Shown here: positions 41,311 to 50,543 of the stretch, in pieces
Numbering within the stretch: position 1 is the stretch's first letter
Layout of the letters: each line of letters starts with the position of its first letter
Source of the DNA: Candidatus Roseilinea sp.
GTDB lineage: Bacteria > Chloroflexota > Anaerolineae > J036 > Brachytrichaceae
Direction: 5' to 3'
DNA length: 64,000 bases
NCBI GenBank assembly: GCA_025998955.1
Contig: AP024676.1
Coordinates: 124,001 to 188,000 of the forward strand
Program-made: the position numbers and the translations under genes
Notes under the pieces: model-generated
What the model was told of the DNA's origin: nothing
Databases searched by the model: none
What the model saw: the letters and a program-made list of their open reading frames with translations, nothing else

Positions 41311-42939
41311 TCATGCGTGCCGCGGAGTTGCCATCGGCAGCACGATGCCGAACGTACTGCCGGCGCCCGGCGCGCTTTTGACGAACGCCGTTCCGCCATG
41401 CGCCTGGGCAATGCTCTTGACGATGGCCAAGCCCAGGCCGCTGCCGTCGGCGCGATGATTCTTGCCGCGGTAGAAGCGCTCGAAGACGTGTGCCTGGTCC
41501 TCCGGCGCGACGCCGATGCCGGTATCGCGCACCAGCAAGCGCACGTTGCTGCCCTCCGCCTCTGCGCTCACCTCCACACGCCCACCGGCCGGCGTGAACT
41601 TCAGCGCGTTCTCGATCAGGTTCGACAGGGCAATCTCGATGCGCGCGCGGTCGCACCGGAGGGCGAGCGGCGAGGGATGAATGACCAGGCGGATTCCCTT
41701 CTGCTGAGCAGTCTGCTCGAACGGCTGGGTCACCGACGCAAGCAGGTCGGCGACGTTGTGCTCGGCAAGGTCGAGCTGGGCGATGCCGGCATCGAGCCGC
41801 GATAGGTCGAGCAGGTTGCGCGTGATCCACTCCAAGCGGGCAAGCTGCGCCGCGTTCTGCGCGAGGAACTCCGCGCGTGCCGCCGGATCCTCGCCGGCCG
41901 GGCCTTGCAGCAACTCGTTGGCCATCTTCAGCGCGGTGATCGGCGTGCGCAACTCATGTGAGGCGTCGGCGATGAAGCGGCGCAGCACATCGCGCTCCGC
42001 CGAGAGCGCCTCGAAGCTGGATTCCAACCTGGCCGCCATGTCGTTGAAGCGGCCGGCGAGTTGTTCGATCTCATCGCGCGCCTGACCTTTGGCACGCACC
42101 GGCGCACGGGCCGAGAGGTCGCCCTGCGCCATGCGCGTTGCAGCAGCGGTCAGGTCGAGTAGTGGCGCAGACAAGCTGCGGCTGACCCACAGGCCGGCCA
42201 GTACGGCCAGCAGGGTCGCCCCTAGCGCAGCGAGCATGAACGCGCGCTGTGCAGTCTGCAGCGTCGCCTCGTTGAGCGCCGAGGCACTGCTGAGTTCGAC
42301 GTAGCCGATGACGGCGTTGCCCAGCTCGATGGGCACGCGCACGCGCGTTGCGGTCGCAGGTGGCGGCGGTTCTTGTTGCGCGGGCGATGCGTTGGTTTGC
42401 TGGCGCAATTCAGAGAAGACGAACCGGTCGCCGTAAGGGCCGGACACACGCTCGACGACCATGATCTGCACGTTCGGTGACGCATCGCCCACGCCCAGTG
42501 CTTCGAGCAGGCGCGTCTCGAATTCGGGATAGGCCGTCCTCCGGGAGAACACGCCGGCGATGATCCAGGGCTGTCCGGCAGGGCTGACGATCTCGGCCCG
42601 GCTGGGCGGGGTGATCCACATCAGGCGATCCGCTGCTCCGTGCGGGCCGGAATCCACGATTACGTTGCCGGTCGCATCCAGGATGCGCACCTGCACGTTG
42701 CCGAGGAAGGCCGCCATGTCGGCCAGTTGTTGCAAGCGGTAGCGGTTGGATATGGGCTGGATCGCGCGCGCCGCTTGGCGCGCCACGGCCTGTGCGTTCA
42801 TCGTCAGCAGCTCGGTTTCCCGCTGTGCCAGGTTGCTGCGAATCAGCCCAAGTGCCAGCGCGCCGACCACGCTCACGGTGAACACGGCCAGCAGCGCGTA
42901 GCTCAACACCAATCGCCAGCGAATCGAAAGCGTCCGCAT
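41311..42939 (-). CDS. Membrane sensor histidine kinase with HAMP domain
   Basis: 542 residues. TM1 about 10-32, an extracytoplasmic sensor of about 195 residues, TM2 about 230-252, HAMP (SRSLSAPLLDLTAAATRMAQ), HisKA with the phospho-His in ADASHELRTPITALK, and HATPase with GSGLGLAIVKSIAQAHGG. It works with the OmpR-type regulator at 44489-45196. The triple-PDZ gene lies between them on the same strand. A terminator-like hairpin just upstream would lower its expression relative to the regulator. Confidence 0.95.
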   Translation of the reverse strand: MRTLSIRWRLVLSYALLAVFTVSVVGALALGLIRSNLAQRETELLTMNAQAVARQAARAIQPISNRYRLQQLADMAAFLGNVQVRILDATGNVIVDSGPHGAADRLMWITPPSRAEIVSPAGQPWIIAGVFSRRTAYPEFETRLLEALGVGDASPNVQIMVVERVSGPYGDRFVFSELRQQTNASPAQQEPPPPATATRVRVPIELGNAVIGYVELSSASALNEATLQTAQRAFMLAALGATLLAVLAGLWVSRSLSAPLLDLTAAATRMAQGDLSARAPVRAKGQARDEIEQLAGRFNDMAARLESSFEALSAERDVLRRFIADASHELRTPITALKMANELLQGPAGEDPAARAEFLAQNAAQLARLEWITRNLLDLSRLDAGIAQLDLAEHNVADLLASVTQPFEQTAQQKGIRLVIHPSPLALRCDRARIEIALSNLIENALKFTPAGGRVEVSAEAEGSNVRLLVRDTGIGVAPEDQAHVFERFYRGKNHRADGSGLGLAIVKSIAQAHGGTAFVKSAPGAGSTFGIVLPMATPRHA

Positions 42940-42966
42940 CTCGCTATCCCTCTACTGCACAGATCG

Positions 42967-43010
42967 AAAAGGCCCCACGGGCCGCCGCATGACGCCGGCA
43001 GCCCGTGAGG
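42967..43010 (-). terminator. Intrinsic terminator-like hairpin between PDZ and kinase genes
   Basis: On the minus strand GCCTCACGGGC, an inner imperfect stem, and GCCCGTGGGGC are followed by CTTTTCG. The stem is about 15 bp with two mismatches. It lies 36 nt after the PDZ stop and 28 nt before the kinase start, so it would stop or reduce readthrough into the kinase gene. Confidence 0.5.
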
Positions 43011-43046
43011 CAAATCATAGGCCGAGCGAGGGGGAGGCGCCCGACG

Positions 43047-44303
43047 CTATGCTTCGCGCCTGAACGCGTCCGGGATCTGCGGCAACGGCAGATCGTCGAA
43101 GTTGAAATCGAACGGTAGGCGGAAGCCTGGGATGATCTCGAATCCCTGTGCGCCGTTCCCCTCGCCGCCGGGCAGGATGCGCTCGAAGCGGATGAATTGC
43201 CCGAGCGATACACCCATGTAGGCAGCGCCGGCTTTGTCCGGGTTCTCGCCCAGCGTCACGGTGATCTCGACCGGTTTGTCTTCGCCTTGGCGCTGCACGC
43301 TCAGCGTGACCCGATCACCGGGCTTGCTGTTGCGCACCAATTCGACCAGGTCCTGTGGCGACTTGATCGGCTTGTCGTTGGCGGAGAGGATCATGTCGCC
43401 TTGCTTCAGGCCGGCTTTGTCCGCTGGGCTGCCGGCCACGACGTTGTTGATTGTCACGGCGGCCCAGGTTTCAGGCATCGGCACGACGTCGCCTGGCGGG
43501 ACAAGGATGTTGTGCGGAGAGCGCCACAGGGCCACGAATGCCGGCGCGTAGCGAACGCCGAGGAAGGCCGCCCCCTTCTTCTCCGGGTTCTCGCCCAACG
43601 TGACCTTCAGCGTCTGCTCGACGTCGTTGCGCCGAATGGTGAGCGTCACGACATCGCCAGGCTTGAACTTGGTGATCACATCGGCCAACGAGTTCTGCGC
43701 ATCCAGCCGGGTGTCGTTCACCGCGGTGATGATATCGCCGCGTTGCAGGCCGGCCGCGGCTGCCGGGCTGTTGCTGATCACCTCGGTGACGCGCACCTGT
43801 GCCGAAAAGCGTTGCAGTCGCTCCTCCAGGCGCTTGCGCCACTGTTCGGGGTCGAACGGTGGCTGTCCGGGCGCTTGGCCCGGCGGGATCGGCACTGCCT
43901 CGACCGCTGGCGGCAGGCTCTGCAACGGCGTCACGCCCAAGAGGGCGCGGCCATCGGCTTCGCCCAGGGTAACCTTGAACGTCAGCTCACTGTCGCCACG
44001 GGCGACGCGGATTTGCGCTTCGTCGCCCGGTTTGAGTTTGGCCAGCGCGTCGCGCAGCGCCTGCGCATCGTTGACTTCGACATCATTCACCTGGAGGATG
44101 ATGTCACCGCGCCGGATGCCGGCCTTGGCTGCCGGGCCGTCGCGCTGCACCGAGACGATCAGCACGCCCTTCTCGTCTGTGGACTGGGCCACCGGCGCAG
44201 CCGGTGCATTGGCCGCTGCGATGTTGACCGTCGTCGCCGCGCCCGCCAAGGCGATGGCCAGGGCGGTGATTACGCTCATGATCTTGATCGTGCGTCGCGT
44301 CAT
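43047..44303 (-). CDS. Exported protein with three PDZ domains, no protease domain
   Basis: 418 residues. A signal peptide or anchor (to about 30) precedes three PDZ repeats: VSVQRDGPAAKAGIRRGDII, VISNSPAAAAGLQRGDIITA and VVAGSPADKAGLKQGDMILS, each ending in a KPGDxVTLxIxR and VTLGE strand. HtrA/DegP-like proteins pair PDZ with trypsin; here no catalytic triad is present. It may bind unfolded termini outside the membrane and inform the kinase next to it, in the manner of RseP/DegS-type stress sensing. ATG 44303 has GGGAG at proper distance; ATG 44312 lies on the SD. Confidence 0.85.
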   Translation of the reverse strand: MTRRTIKIMSVITALAIALAGAATTVNIAAANAPAAPVAQSTDEKGVLIVSVQRDGPAAKAGIRRGDIILQVNDVEVNDAQALRDALAKLKPGDEAQIRVARGDSELTFKVTLGEADGRALLGVTPLQSLPPAVEAVPIPPGQAPGQPPFDPEQWRKRLEERLQRFSAQVRVTEVISNSPAAAAGLQRGDIITAVNDTRLDAQNSLADVITKFKPGDVVTLTIRRNDVEQTLKVTLGENPEKKGAAFLGVRYAPAFVALWRSPHNILVPPGDVVPMPETWAAVTINNVVAGSPADKAGLKQGDMILSANDKPIKSPQDLVELVRNSKPGDRVTLSVQRQGEDKPVEITVTLGENPDKAGAAYMGVSLGQFIRFERILPGGEGNGAQGFEIIPGFRLPFDFNFDDLPLPQIPDAFRREA

Positions 44304-44432
44304 ATCGCTCATCTCCCTGTAACTTCCACTAAGGGATTCTAGGGAGGAAAGTTTGCGGAACGTCGGCGCGTTCGGTTAAGGTTTCGCAATAGATCCGCTT
44401 CTCCACTCCCGCCTTCTGACTCACGAGAGGAT

Positions 44433-44485
44433 GGGGAGTCGGAAGTCGGAAGTCGGAAGTCGGAAGTCGGGAGTCGGGAGTGGGT
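44433..44485. repeat. Heptamer-word repeat
   Basis: Plus strand: GGAGTCG, then GAAGTCG four times, then GGAGTCG and GGAGTGG, strictly 7 bp apart. It abuts the stop region of the response regulator gene. The words GGGAGTCGGGAGT recur inside two genes (46530-46636 and 63698-63720). Confidence 0.85.
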
Positions 44486-44488
44486 CAC

Positions 44489-45196
44489 TCACGGCTCGAA
44501 CTTGTAGCCGACGCCGCGCATCGTCACCAGCCAACGCGGCCGGGCGGGGTCGTTCTCCAGCTTCTCGCGCAGGTGGCGGATGTGCACGTCCACGGTGCGG
44601 TCGTCGCCGATGCTGCTGTCGTAGCCCCACACCGCTTCGATCAGCGCGCTGCGGCTGAAGGGCCGGCGCGGATGGGTGACCAAGTGGCGCAGCAGCTTGA
44701 ACTCGGTCGGCGTGAGGGGGATGGTCTTGCCGTCGCGCTCCACGACCAGGCGCGCCATGTCCACCTTGACGTTGCCGAAGATGATCTCTTGAGCATTGGC
44801 ATCGCTGGCAGCCAGTTCGCCATAGGTCCGGCGCAGGGCAGCGCGCACGCGCGAGATCAACTCGCGCAGGCTGAACGGCTTGACGATGTAGTCGTCGGCC
44901 CCTAACTCTAGGCCGAGCACTTTGTCTACCTCCTCGTCGCGCGCGGTGACCATGAGGATGGGCTGGCGTTTGCCCTCGGCGCGCAGTTGCCGGCACACGT
45001 CGAACCCGCTCATGCCCGGCAATCGCGCGTCGAGCAAGATCAGGTGGATGGCCTGTTTGCGCACGGCTTCGAGCGCTGCCTCGCCAGTCTCGACCACGGT
45101 GACGGCGAAGCCCTCCTGCTTGAGAGCAAACTCCAGCCCACGCGCGATGGCGCGGTCGTCCTCGACGACGAGGATGTGGTGGGATGCTTCGGTCAT
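44489..45196 (-). CDS. OmpR/PhoB-family response regulator
   Basis: 235 residues. Receiver domain with acidic pair E12-D13-D14, phospho-acceptor D56 (ILLDARLPG) and the VKPFS Lys; winged-helix DNA-binding domain from about 135 (IPLTPTEFKLLRHLV; DDRTVDVHIRHLREKL; WLVTMRGVGYKFEP). It is the first gene of the regulator, PDZ, kinase series, all minus strand. Its likely targets include this operon, as is common in envelope-stress two-component systems. Confidence 0.95.
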   Translation of the reverse strand: MTEASHHILVVEDDRAIARGLEFALKQEGFAVTVVETGEAALEAVRKQAIHLILLDARLPGMSGFDVCRQLRAEGKRQPILMVTARDEEVDKVLGLELGADDYIVKPFSLRELISRVRAALRRTYGELAASDANAQEIIFGNVKVDMARLVVERDGKTIPLTPTEFKLLRHLVTHPRRPFSRSALIEAVWGYDSSIGDDRTVDVHIRHLREKLENDPARPRWLVTMRGVGYKFEP

Positions 45197-45307
45197 GGAC
45201 GCGATGATGATAGAGGCGCAGGATAAGAGGATGAATAGAGCGCAGTGATCGTACGGTTGCGCCTTTTCGCCGTTGCGCTATAACGGCGCGCAACCGAAGG
45301 ACTCGCC

Positions 45308-45745
45308 ATGCACCTGATCAAACTGCTCGCCCGCCTCGCCGCCGTCGCGCTTCTCGTGTTGCCCGCAGTCGCTGTGCTGCCCTCGCCCGCTGCAGCCGCC
45401 GGCCGCAAGCGTATCGTGGTCGTGATTCGCGAACAGCGCGTGTATGCCTACGAGGGCAACATCGTCGTTTTCACCACGCGCGCGAACATCCGCGGCGCCA
45501 AGCGCGGCAACTTCCGCATCCAGAACAAGATTCCCATGGCCAGGTCATCGGCGTTGGGATGGAAGCTGCCATATTGGATGGGAATTTACTACGTCGGCCG
45601 CATCCAGAACGGCTTCCATGGCTACTCCATTCGTTCGAACGGCGCCCTGGCTGCCAACTCGCTCGGCTGCATCGTGATGCCCACATCCGCCGCAGCATGG
45701 TTGTATCGTTGGGCGAGCGTGGGCACGCCGGTGACGATTCGCTGA
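45308..45745 (+). CDS. L,D-transpeptidase (YkuD/ErfK fold)
   Basis: 145 residues with a signal peptide (1-31, cut after AAAA). The catalytic motif HGYSIRSNGALAANSLGC gives H104 and C121 with the SxGC signature. Enzymes of this family cross-link peptidoglycan stem peptides or attach proteins to it. It is short, containing only the catalytic domain. Divergent from the response regulator, 111 nt apart. Presence suggests a peptidoglycan-containing wall. Confidence 0.88.
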   Translation: MHLIKLLARLAAVALLVLPAVAVLPSPAAAAGRKRIVVVIREQRVYAYEGNIVVFTTRANIRGAKRGNFRIQNKIPMARSSALGWKLPYWMGIYYVGRIQNGFHGYSIRSNGALAANSLGCIVMPTSAAAWLYRWASVGTPVTIR

Positions 45746-45809
45746 GATCGGCCATCGGTGAAGCCGGCGGCGGGTGTGTGCAGACCTGCCGGCGCGGGTT
45801 GCCTGCTTT

Positions 45810-48800
45810 TTAACGAAGCCGGGGTGCGGCGCGAATGGGTCGCGCGTCGAACGTCGGCAGGCGCGGCGGGTTGGCTTCCAGCAAGCGCAGAATCTCGGCG
45901 ATGGCGCGCTCGAGCTGCGCATCGCGGCTGTTCACCCAGTCCTGCGGCGTGTTGTCCACCACGATGTCCGGCTCGGCACCGTAGTTCTCCAGCCGCCAAT
46001 CCACGTCGTGGAACCACAGGGCAAACTCCGGCTGCGTGGTGATCGTGCCGTCGGTCAGCGTGTGCTGCGGCGAGATGCCGATCACCCCGCCCCAAGTGCG
46101 CATGCCGATCAGCGGGCCGAGCTTGAGCGCCTTGAAGCCATGTGCGAACACGTCCCCGTCGCTGCCGGCGTATTCGTTGGCGATGGCGACCAGCGGGCCG
46201 AGCACCGATTCCTCGGGATAGGGGATGGGCGTCTGCGCCCAGCGCGCCACGTCGTAGCCGATGCGCTTGCGGGCCAGCTTCTCCAAGATGAGCTGCGAGA
46301 CATGGCCGCCGCTGTTGTAGCGCACGTCCACGATCAGCGCGTCGCGCTCCAGCTCGGCCAAGAAACCGCGATGAAATTCGGCGAAGCCGCGCGGCATCAT
46401 GTCGGGGATGTGAACGTAGCCGGCGCGCCCGCCGGTCGCCTCGTGTACGCGCCGCCGATTGCGCTCCACCCAATCGCGATACCAGGCGCGCCGGTCGTCA
46501 TACAGCGTTTTGACGATGATGACTCTGGAGTTCGGGAGTGGGGAATAGGGAGTAGGTTGTGTTGCGGTTTCACCTTGGACTCCCGACTCCCCCCTTCCTG
46601 CTTGGCTCTCGGTTCTCGGTTCTTGGTTCTGCGTACTCACCGTCAGCGCCACATCCACGCCGGCCTGATTGACCAGCAGCATGTTCGGCGAGATCTTGCG
46701 CATGAGCTTGACGCCGTTGATGGCCAACAAGTGATCGCCCGGGCGCACGTCCACGCCGGGCGCGTTCAGCGGCGAGTCGTCCTTCGGGAACCATGTGTCG
46801 CCCTGCGCGATGCGGACGATGCGCCAGACGCCCGCCGCGTCGTCCCATTCGAACTCGGCGCCCAGGCGGCCCAGGGAGACCGAACGCGGGTTGTGGCGAT
46901 AGTCGCCGCCGTATTCGTAGCAGTGCGATGTGCCCAGTTCGCCCTGCATCTCCCACATCAGGTCGCTGAATTCGCTGCGGCTGCTCACCCGTTCGACCAA
47001 CGGCAAGTAGGCCTCGTAGACGGCCTTCCAGTCCACTTGCGACATGTCGGGCGTCCAGAATTGATCGCGTTGCAGCCGCCACGCCTCGCGGAACATCTGC
47101 CGCCACTCCGCGGCCGGATTCACGCTGACGTTGACGCGCCCGAGGTCAATCCAGCCGGTCTTGCGGGATGGGCCGTCGTTGGTCGGTTGCGCGCCGACCT
47201 TGAGCACACGCAGCCGCGCGCCGGTCGAATAGACCAGCCACTGGCCGTTGGCCGAAAGAGCGAAATCGCGTACGCTTTCGGCGATGTCTTCTTCCTTGCG
47301 CGACTCTAGGTCGTAGCACTTGAGCCGAGAGGGCGGCTCGCGCGCGTCGTCGAAAGCGTCGTTCGACACCGATTCCGGTGTGTAGCTGGTGTAGAAGACG
47401 CGCTTGCCATCGCTCGCGCCGGCGATTTTGCGATATAGACCTTCGCGCACCGGGAAGGCCAGCACGCGCTTCTGGATGCCGTCCAGGTCAATCACCAGCT
47501 TGGGCTTCTCTTTGCCTTTGTCGCCGTCGGATGGTTTCTCTTTGCGATCCTCCTTGCTCTGGTTGCCCGCTTCGTCGTCCTCGTCCTTCTCCTTCGGCGG
47601 CAAGGGAATGAAAGGTGAAGGCATGTCCCTCTGCAGGGTGATCAAGCACGGAATCATGCCGCGCGGGAAGCTCAGCTCGAACTGCAGGTTGTCGTATACC
47701 GGCGAGAAGACGCGTGAGGACAGAAAGAACAGATATTTGCCGGCGGGATCGAAGGCAGGTTTCACGTCGGCCAGCACCGGATCGGTGATCTGCGTGACCT
47801 GGCCGGTCGCGCTGCGCCACAGCTTGATGGCCGTGCGTCGCAGCGAGATCGAACAGTCGTAGGCCAGCCATTCGCCGTCGGGCGACCAGTCGAAGCCTTG
47901 AATCGGCCTGCTGACCCCGCGATCCACAACGGTGAGCGTTTCGCTCTCGTGGTCGTAGACGATCAGCTCGTAGCGGTGGTTGGTGAACGCGATTTGGCCC
48001 TTCACCGGATTGACTTTGATGGCCGTGATGCGACCGGTGTCCAGGATCGGCGCGCGCTCGCTCGGCGCGTCGCCCTGGAAGGTGAAGCTTTGCCACGTCT
48101 CTTCGCCGCCTTCGTCGGTGATCGCCAGCACGGTCTCGTCGCTCGTCCAGACGGGCAGGCGATAGCGCACGCCGTCGGTTGCGCCGTGTTGCATCACCGC
48201 GCCTTCGTGGTTGTAGAAGGTATAGAGTTTGCCGCGCGTGGTGATGGCCAGCTTGTCGCCCTTGGGGCTGATGGCGAAGCCATCGAGGCTGACGCCGGCG
48301 TAGGAGAACTTGCGCTGGCGCTGCGTTTGTGGCGATCGCCACTCGATGGGGATGATCCGCGAGTGACCCGTCACCGGATCGAACACGTATAGGTCGGCGC
48401 CGGCGTGGTAGACGATGCGTTGGCCATCGGTAGTAGCGTTGCGCACGTAGAAGTCGCGATGCGCGGTGTGCCGGCGCAGTTGCTTGCCGTTCGGCGTGCA
48501 AGAATATAGGTTGCCCACGCCTTCGTAATCGCTAATGAAGTAGATGCGGTTGTCGTCCAGCCACATCGGCGAGGCCAGGTTGCTGTCCAACTCGATCAGC
48601 GGCTTCCAACCGCCGTCGCCGCGCACGTCTATCCACAAGCGTCCGGCCATGCCACCGCGATAGCGCTTCCAGCGGGCGGGATCGCCGGTGTTGCGCCCGA
48701 TCACTGCGCCACCACGCGGTCCGTAGGCGATTGCCCGGGCCGGCCCGCACGGGATGCGCTGTGGTTGTGCAAGATCGTTCGGGGCGACGGTGTAAAGGAA

Positions 48801-49139
48801 GGTGATGCTGCTGAAGGGTTGATTGGCAGCGCTGGCGAAGATCACACGACCGTCGCGCGTCCAGCCCACCACGTCGCAGTCGCCGCCAACGTAGGTCAGG
48901 CGCTGCGGCGCGCCGCCCAGCGCGGGCATGACGTAGACCTCTTTGCCTCCTTCGTCCTGGCCGGTGAAGGCCAGCCATTGGCCGTCGGGCGAGAAGCGCG
49001 GCGACGACTCTTCATCCGGCGCGGCGGTAAGCCGGCGCGGGATGCCGCCCTCGACCGAGACGACCCACAAATCGTCTTCACACACGAACACAACGGTGTC
49101 TTTGAAGATGGTGGGGAAGCGATAGTAGCCAGGCGCCAT
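45810..49139 (-). CDS. Tricorn-like S41 peptidase
   Basis: 1109 residues, the size of archaeal Tricorn (1071). Residues 1-290 and 300-620 form beta-propellers made of repeats such as PRFSPDGQWLAFTG. Then come a C1 helical part (MFREAWRLQRDQFWTPDMSQ), a PDZ (about 745-810, VRPGDHLLAING) and the S41 core with H in LGTSHCYEYGG, the Ser in NEYAGSDGD and the Glu in NYGAEPDIV. Tricorn degrades proteasome products to short peptides. There is no signal peptide. Odd: a Gln/Glu/Pro-rich insert (after LTVSTQ, before SRVIIVK) is encoded by heptamer-type DNA words. All catalytic residues remain. Confidence 0.92.
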   Translation of the reverse strand: MAPGYYRFPTIFKDTVVFVCEDDLWVVSVEGGIPRRLTAAPDEESSPRFSPDGQWLAFTGQDEGGKEVYVMPALGGAPQRLTYVGGDCDVVGWTRDGRVIFASAANQPFSSITFLYTVAPNDLAQPQRIPCGPARAIAYGPRGGAVIGRNTGDPARWKRYRGGMAGRLWIDVRGDGGWKPLIELDSNLASPMWLDDNRIYFISDYEGVGNLYSCTPNGKQLRRHTAHRDFYVRNATTDGQRIVYHAGADLYVFDPVTGHSRIIPIEWRSPQTQRQRKFSYAGVSLDGFAISPKGDKLAITTRGKLYTFYNHEGAVMQHGATDGVRYRLPVWTSDETVLAITDEGGEETWQSFTFQGDAPSERAPILDTGRITAIKVNPVKGQIAFTNHRYELIVYDHESETLTVVDRGVSRPIQGFDWSPDGEWLAYDCSISLRRTAIKLWRSATGQVTQITDPVLADVKPAFDPAGKYLFFLSSRVFSPVYDNLQFELSFPRGMIPCLITLQRDMPSPFIPLPPKEKDEDDEAGNQSKEDRKEKPSDGDKGKEKPKLVIDLDGIQKRVLAFPVREGLYRKIAGASDGKRVFYTSYTPESVSNDAFDDAREPPSRLKCYDLESRKEEDIAESVRDFALSANGQWLVYSTGARLRVLKVGAQPTNDGPSRKTGWIDLGRVNVSVNPAAEWRQMFREAWRLQRDQFWTPDMSQVDWKAVYEAYLPLVERVSSRSEFSDLMWEMQGELGTSHCYEYGGDYRHNPRSVSLGRLGAEFEWDDAAGVWRIVRIAQGDTWFPKDDSPLNAPGVDVRPGDHLLAINGVKLMRKISPNMLLVNQAGVDVALTVSTQNQEPRTESQAGRGESGVQGETATQPTPYSPLPNSRVIIVKTLYDDRRAWYRDWVERNRRRVHEATGGRAGYVHIPDMMPRGFAEFHRGFLAELERDALIVDVRYNSGGHVSQLILEKLARKRIGYDVARWAQTPIPYPEESVLGPLVAIANEYAGSDGDVFAHGFKALKLGPLIGMRTWGGVIGISPQHTLTDGTITTQPEFALWFHDVDWRLENYGAEPDIVVDNTPQDWVNSRDAQLERAIAEILRLLEANPPRLPTFDARPIRAAPRLR
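46530..46636. repeat. Heptamer-word repeat inside the tricorn-like gene
   Basis: Plus strand: GGGAGTG, GGGAATA, GGGAGTA, GGTTGTG; then GACTCCC twice; then GGCTCTC, GGTTCTC, GGTTCTT, GGTTCTG. Step 7 bp. GACTCCCGACTCCC is the complement of the word at 44433-44485. It codes for about 33 residues between the PDZ and the catalytic core. Confidence 0.8.
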
Positions 49140-49180
49140 CGTGGGCGCGATTGTACTGAAGGCCGGGCGGGGTCAGGGGA

Positions 49181-49240
49181 TGTGTGTTGTGTCTTACGTC
49201 TTGCGTCTTGCGTGTTGCGTTCTACGCTTCACGTTTCACT
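49181..49240. repeat. Heptamer-word repeat between the peptidase and glycosyltransferase genes
   Basis: GTCTTAC, GTCTTGC, GTCTTGC, GTGTTGC, GTTCTAC, GCTTCAC, GTTTCAC: seven-base words in tandem, each changed by one or two bases. It runs up to the stop codon of the glycosyltransferase. Confidence 0.85.
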
Positions 49241-50495
49241 CGTAGCGGCTCCTGGCCGCCTCGCTGCGCGAGGAGACGCCGAAACGCTTCAGCATTTCGC
49301 GCAGTTCCTGTGGCGATATGGTGTTGGGGTCGGGCAGCCCCTCTTCGCGCCAGCGCACGCTGACCTCGGCGGCGGTGAGTGCCATCTGTGCTACGTCGTA
49401 TGCTGCCCTGGGCTTGCCAAGCTGGCGCGCCCGCGCCGCAGCCGCCGCCAGTGCCCGGCCCTCTGCTTGCAGCCAGTGGCAGAGGTGTTCCAGAACGTCG
49501 AGCGGCGATTCGGCGACCACACCGGCGCCGCCTTCCACCACGTAGCGAGCGTTGCCCTCTTCCTGGCCGGGCAGCACTTCGATGAGGATCATCGGCAGGC
49601 CGCACGCGAGTGACTCGGTCGTGATCAACCCGCCGGCTTTGCAGATGATCGCATCGGCAGCGTGCATGAAGGTGGGCATCTTGTCTACAAAACGGTAGAG
49701 GTGCGCCGGCACGTGCCACTCGGTCGCGCGCAGCTCGCGATCTAGAGCATCGTCGCCGCCAGCGCTGATGACGAGCTGGATGGGCAGGCCGGAATGATTG
49801 AGCCCGCGCAACATCTCACCCAGCTTCGGCACGCGCGCGCTACCGATGGCGAGGATCGTTGTCAGCTCGGGCCGCCAGCCGAGCTGAATGCGCAGCGCGT
49901 CCTTCGGGCCTTCGTCCTTGCTCAGCGCCGGGTTGACCGGGATGCCGATCAGCCGGATCTTGTCTTCGCGCACGCCGGACTTCACGGCCAGGTCATACGC
50001 TTCCTGCGTCGGCACGACCAAGCGGTCGCTCGCGTTGTTGAACCACACGCGATGCACGCTGACCAGGTCGGTGACGACGGTGATGAGCGCGGCGCTGCGG
50101 CCGTTCAGCCGGAACAGCGCGTTCAGCGGCGCCTGATACAGCGGCCAAGTGTTGACGATGGCTTCGGGATCGTAGGTGTTGAGCGTGTCGCGCAGCGCCT
50201 CGTACAGCATCAGGATGATCGCGCTCTCGAAGATGAGGCTCGTGAGGGGTTGGTCGGTGGCGAGATAGCCGAGCTGATAGAGTTCCGGCGCCTGCTTGAC
50301 CAGCCGATCGTAGTCGGTCTGGCTATCGCGCAGCAGCCGGGGCACGCGCGGATGGTCGAGCGCGTTGACCACATCCACCCGGACTCGGTCGCCGGCGAGT
50401 TCGCGCAACGCATCGGCGATCGCGTTGGCCGCGCTGCGATGGCCGAAGCCGGCGTCGGCAGTTAGGATGAGGATGCGCCTGCGCTCGGTTGACAT
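49236..50495 (-). CDS. MGDG-synthase/MurG-like glycosyltransferase (GT28)
   Basis: 419 residues from ATG 50495. ILILTADAGFGHRSAANAIADAL is the MGDG-synthase N-terminal motif; the C-terminal donor site shows KAGGLITTESLACGLPMIL and PGQEEGNARYVVEGGAG. Such enzymes add galactose or glucose to diacylglycerol or similar lipids at the inner membrane face; Chloroflexota make glycolipids with relatives of this enzyme. A longer reading frame upstream has no proper start signal and would overlap the divergent gene. The start has a weak SD. Confidence 0.88.
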   Translation of the reverse strand: MSTERRRILILTADAGFGHRSAANAIADALRELAGDRVRVDVVNALDHPRVPRLLRDSQTDYDRLVKQAPELYQLGYLATDQPLTSLIFESAIILMLYEALRDTLNTYDPEAIVNTWPLYQAPLNALFRLNGRSAALITVVTDLVSVHRVWFNNASDRLVVPTQEAYDLAVKSGVREDKIRLIGIPVNPALSKDEGPKDALRIQLGWRPELTTILAIGSARVPKLGEMLRGLNHSGLPIQLVISAGGDDALDRELRATEWHVPAHLYRFVDKMPTFMHAADAIICKAGGLITTESLACGLPMILIEVLPGQEEGNARYVVEGGAGVVAESPLDVLEHLCHWLQAEGRALAAAAARARQLGKPRAAYDVAQMALTAAEVSVRWREEGLPDPNTISPQELREMLKRFGVSSRSEAARSRYE

Positions 50496-50543
50496 GATGC
50501 GATTATCGCCTCGCCCGGGGATTTCACAGCTATCATCTTCGCC

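Noticed and set aside
45774-47309. 511-codon plus-strand frame opposite the tricorn-like gene
   Set aside because: Shadow of the catalytic core; no start signal and composition typical of antisense frames.
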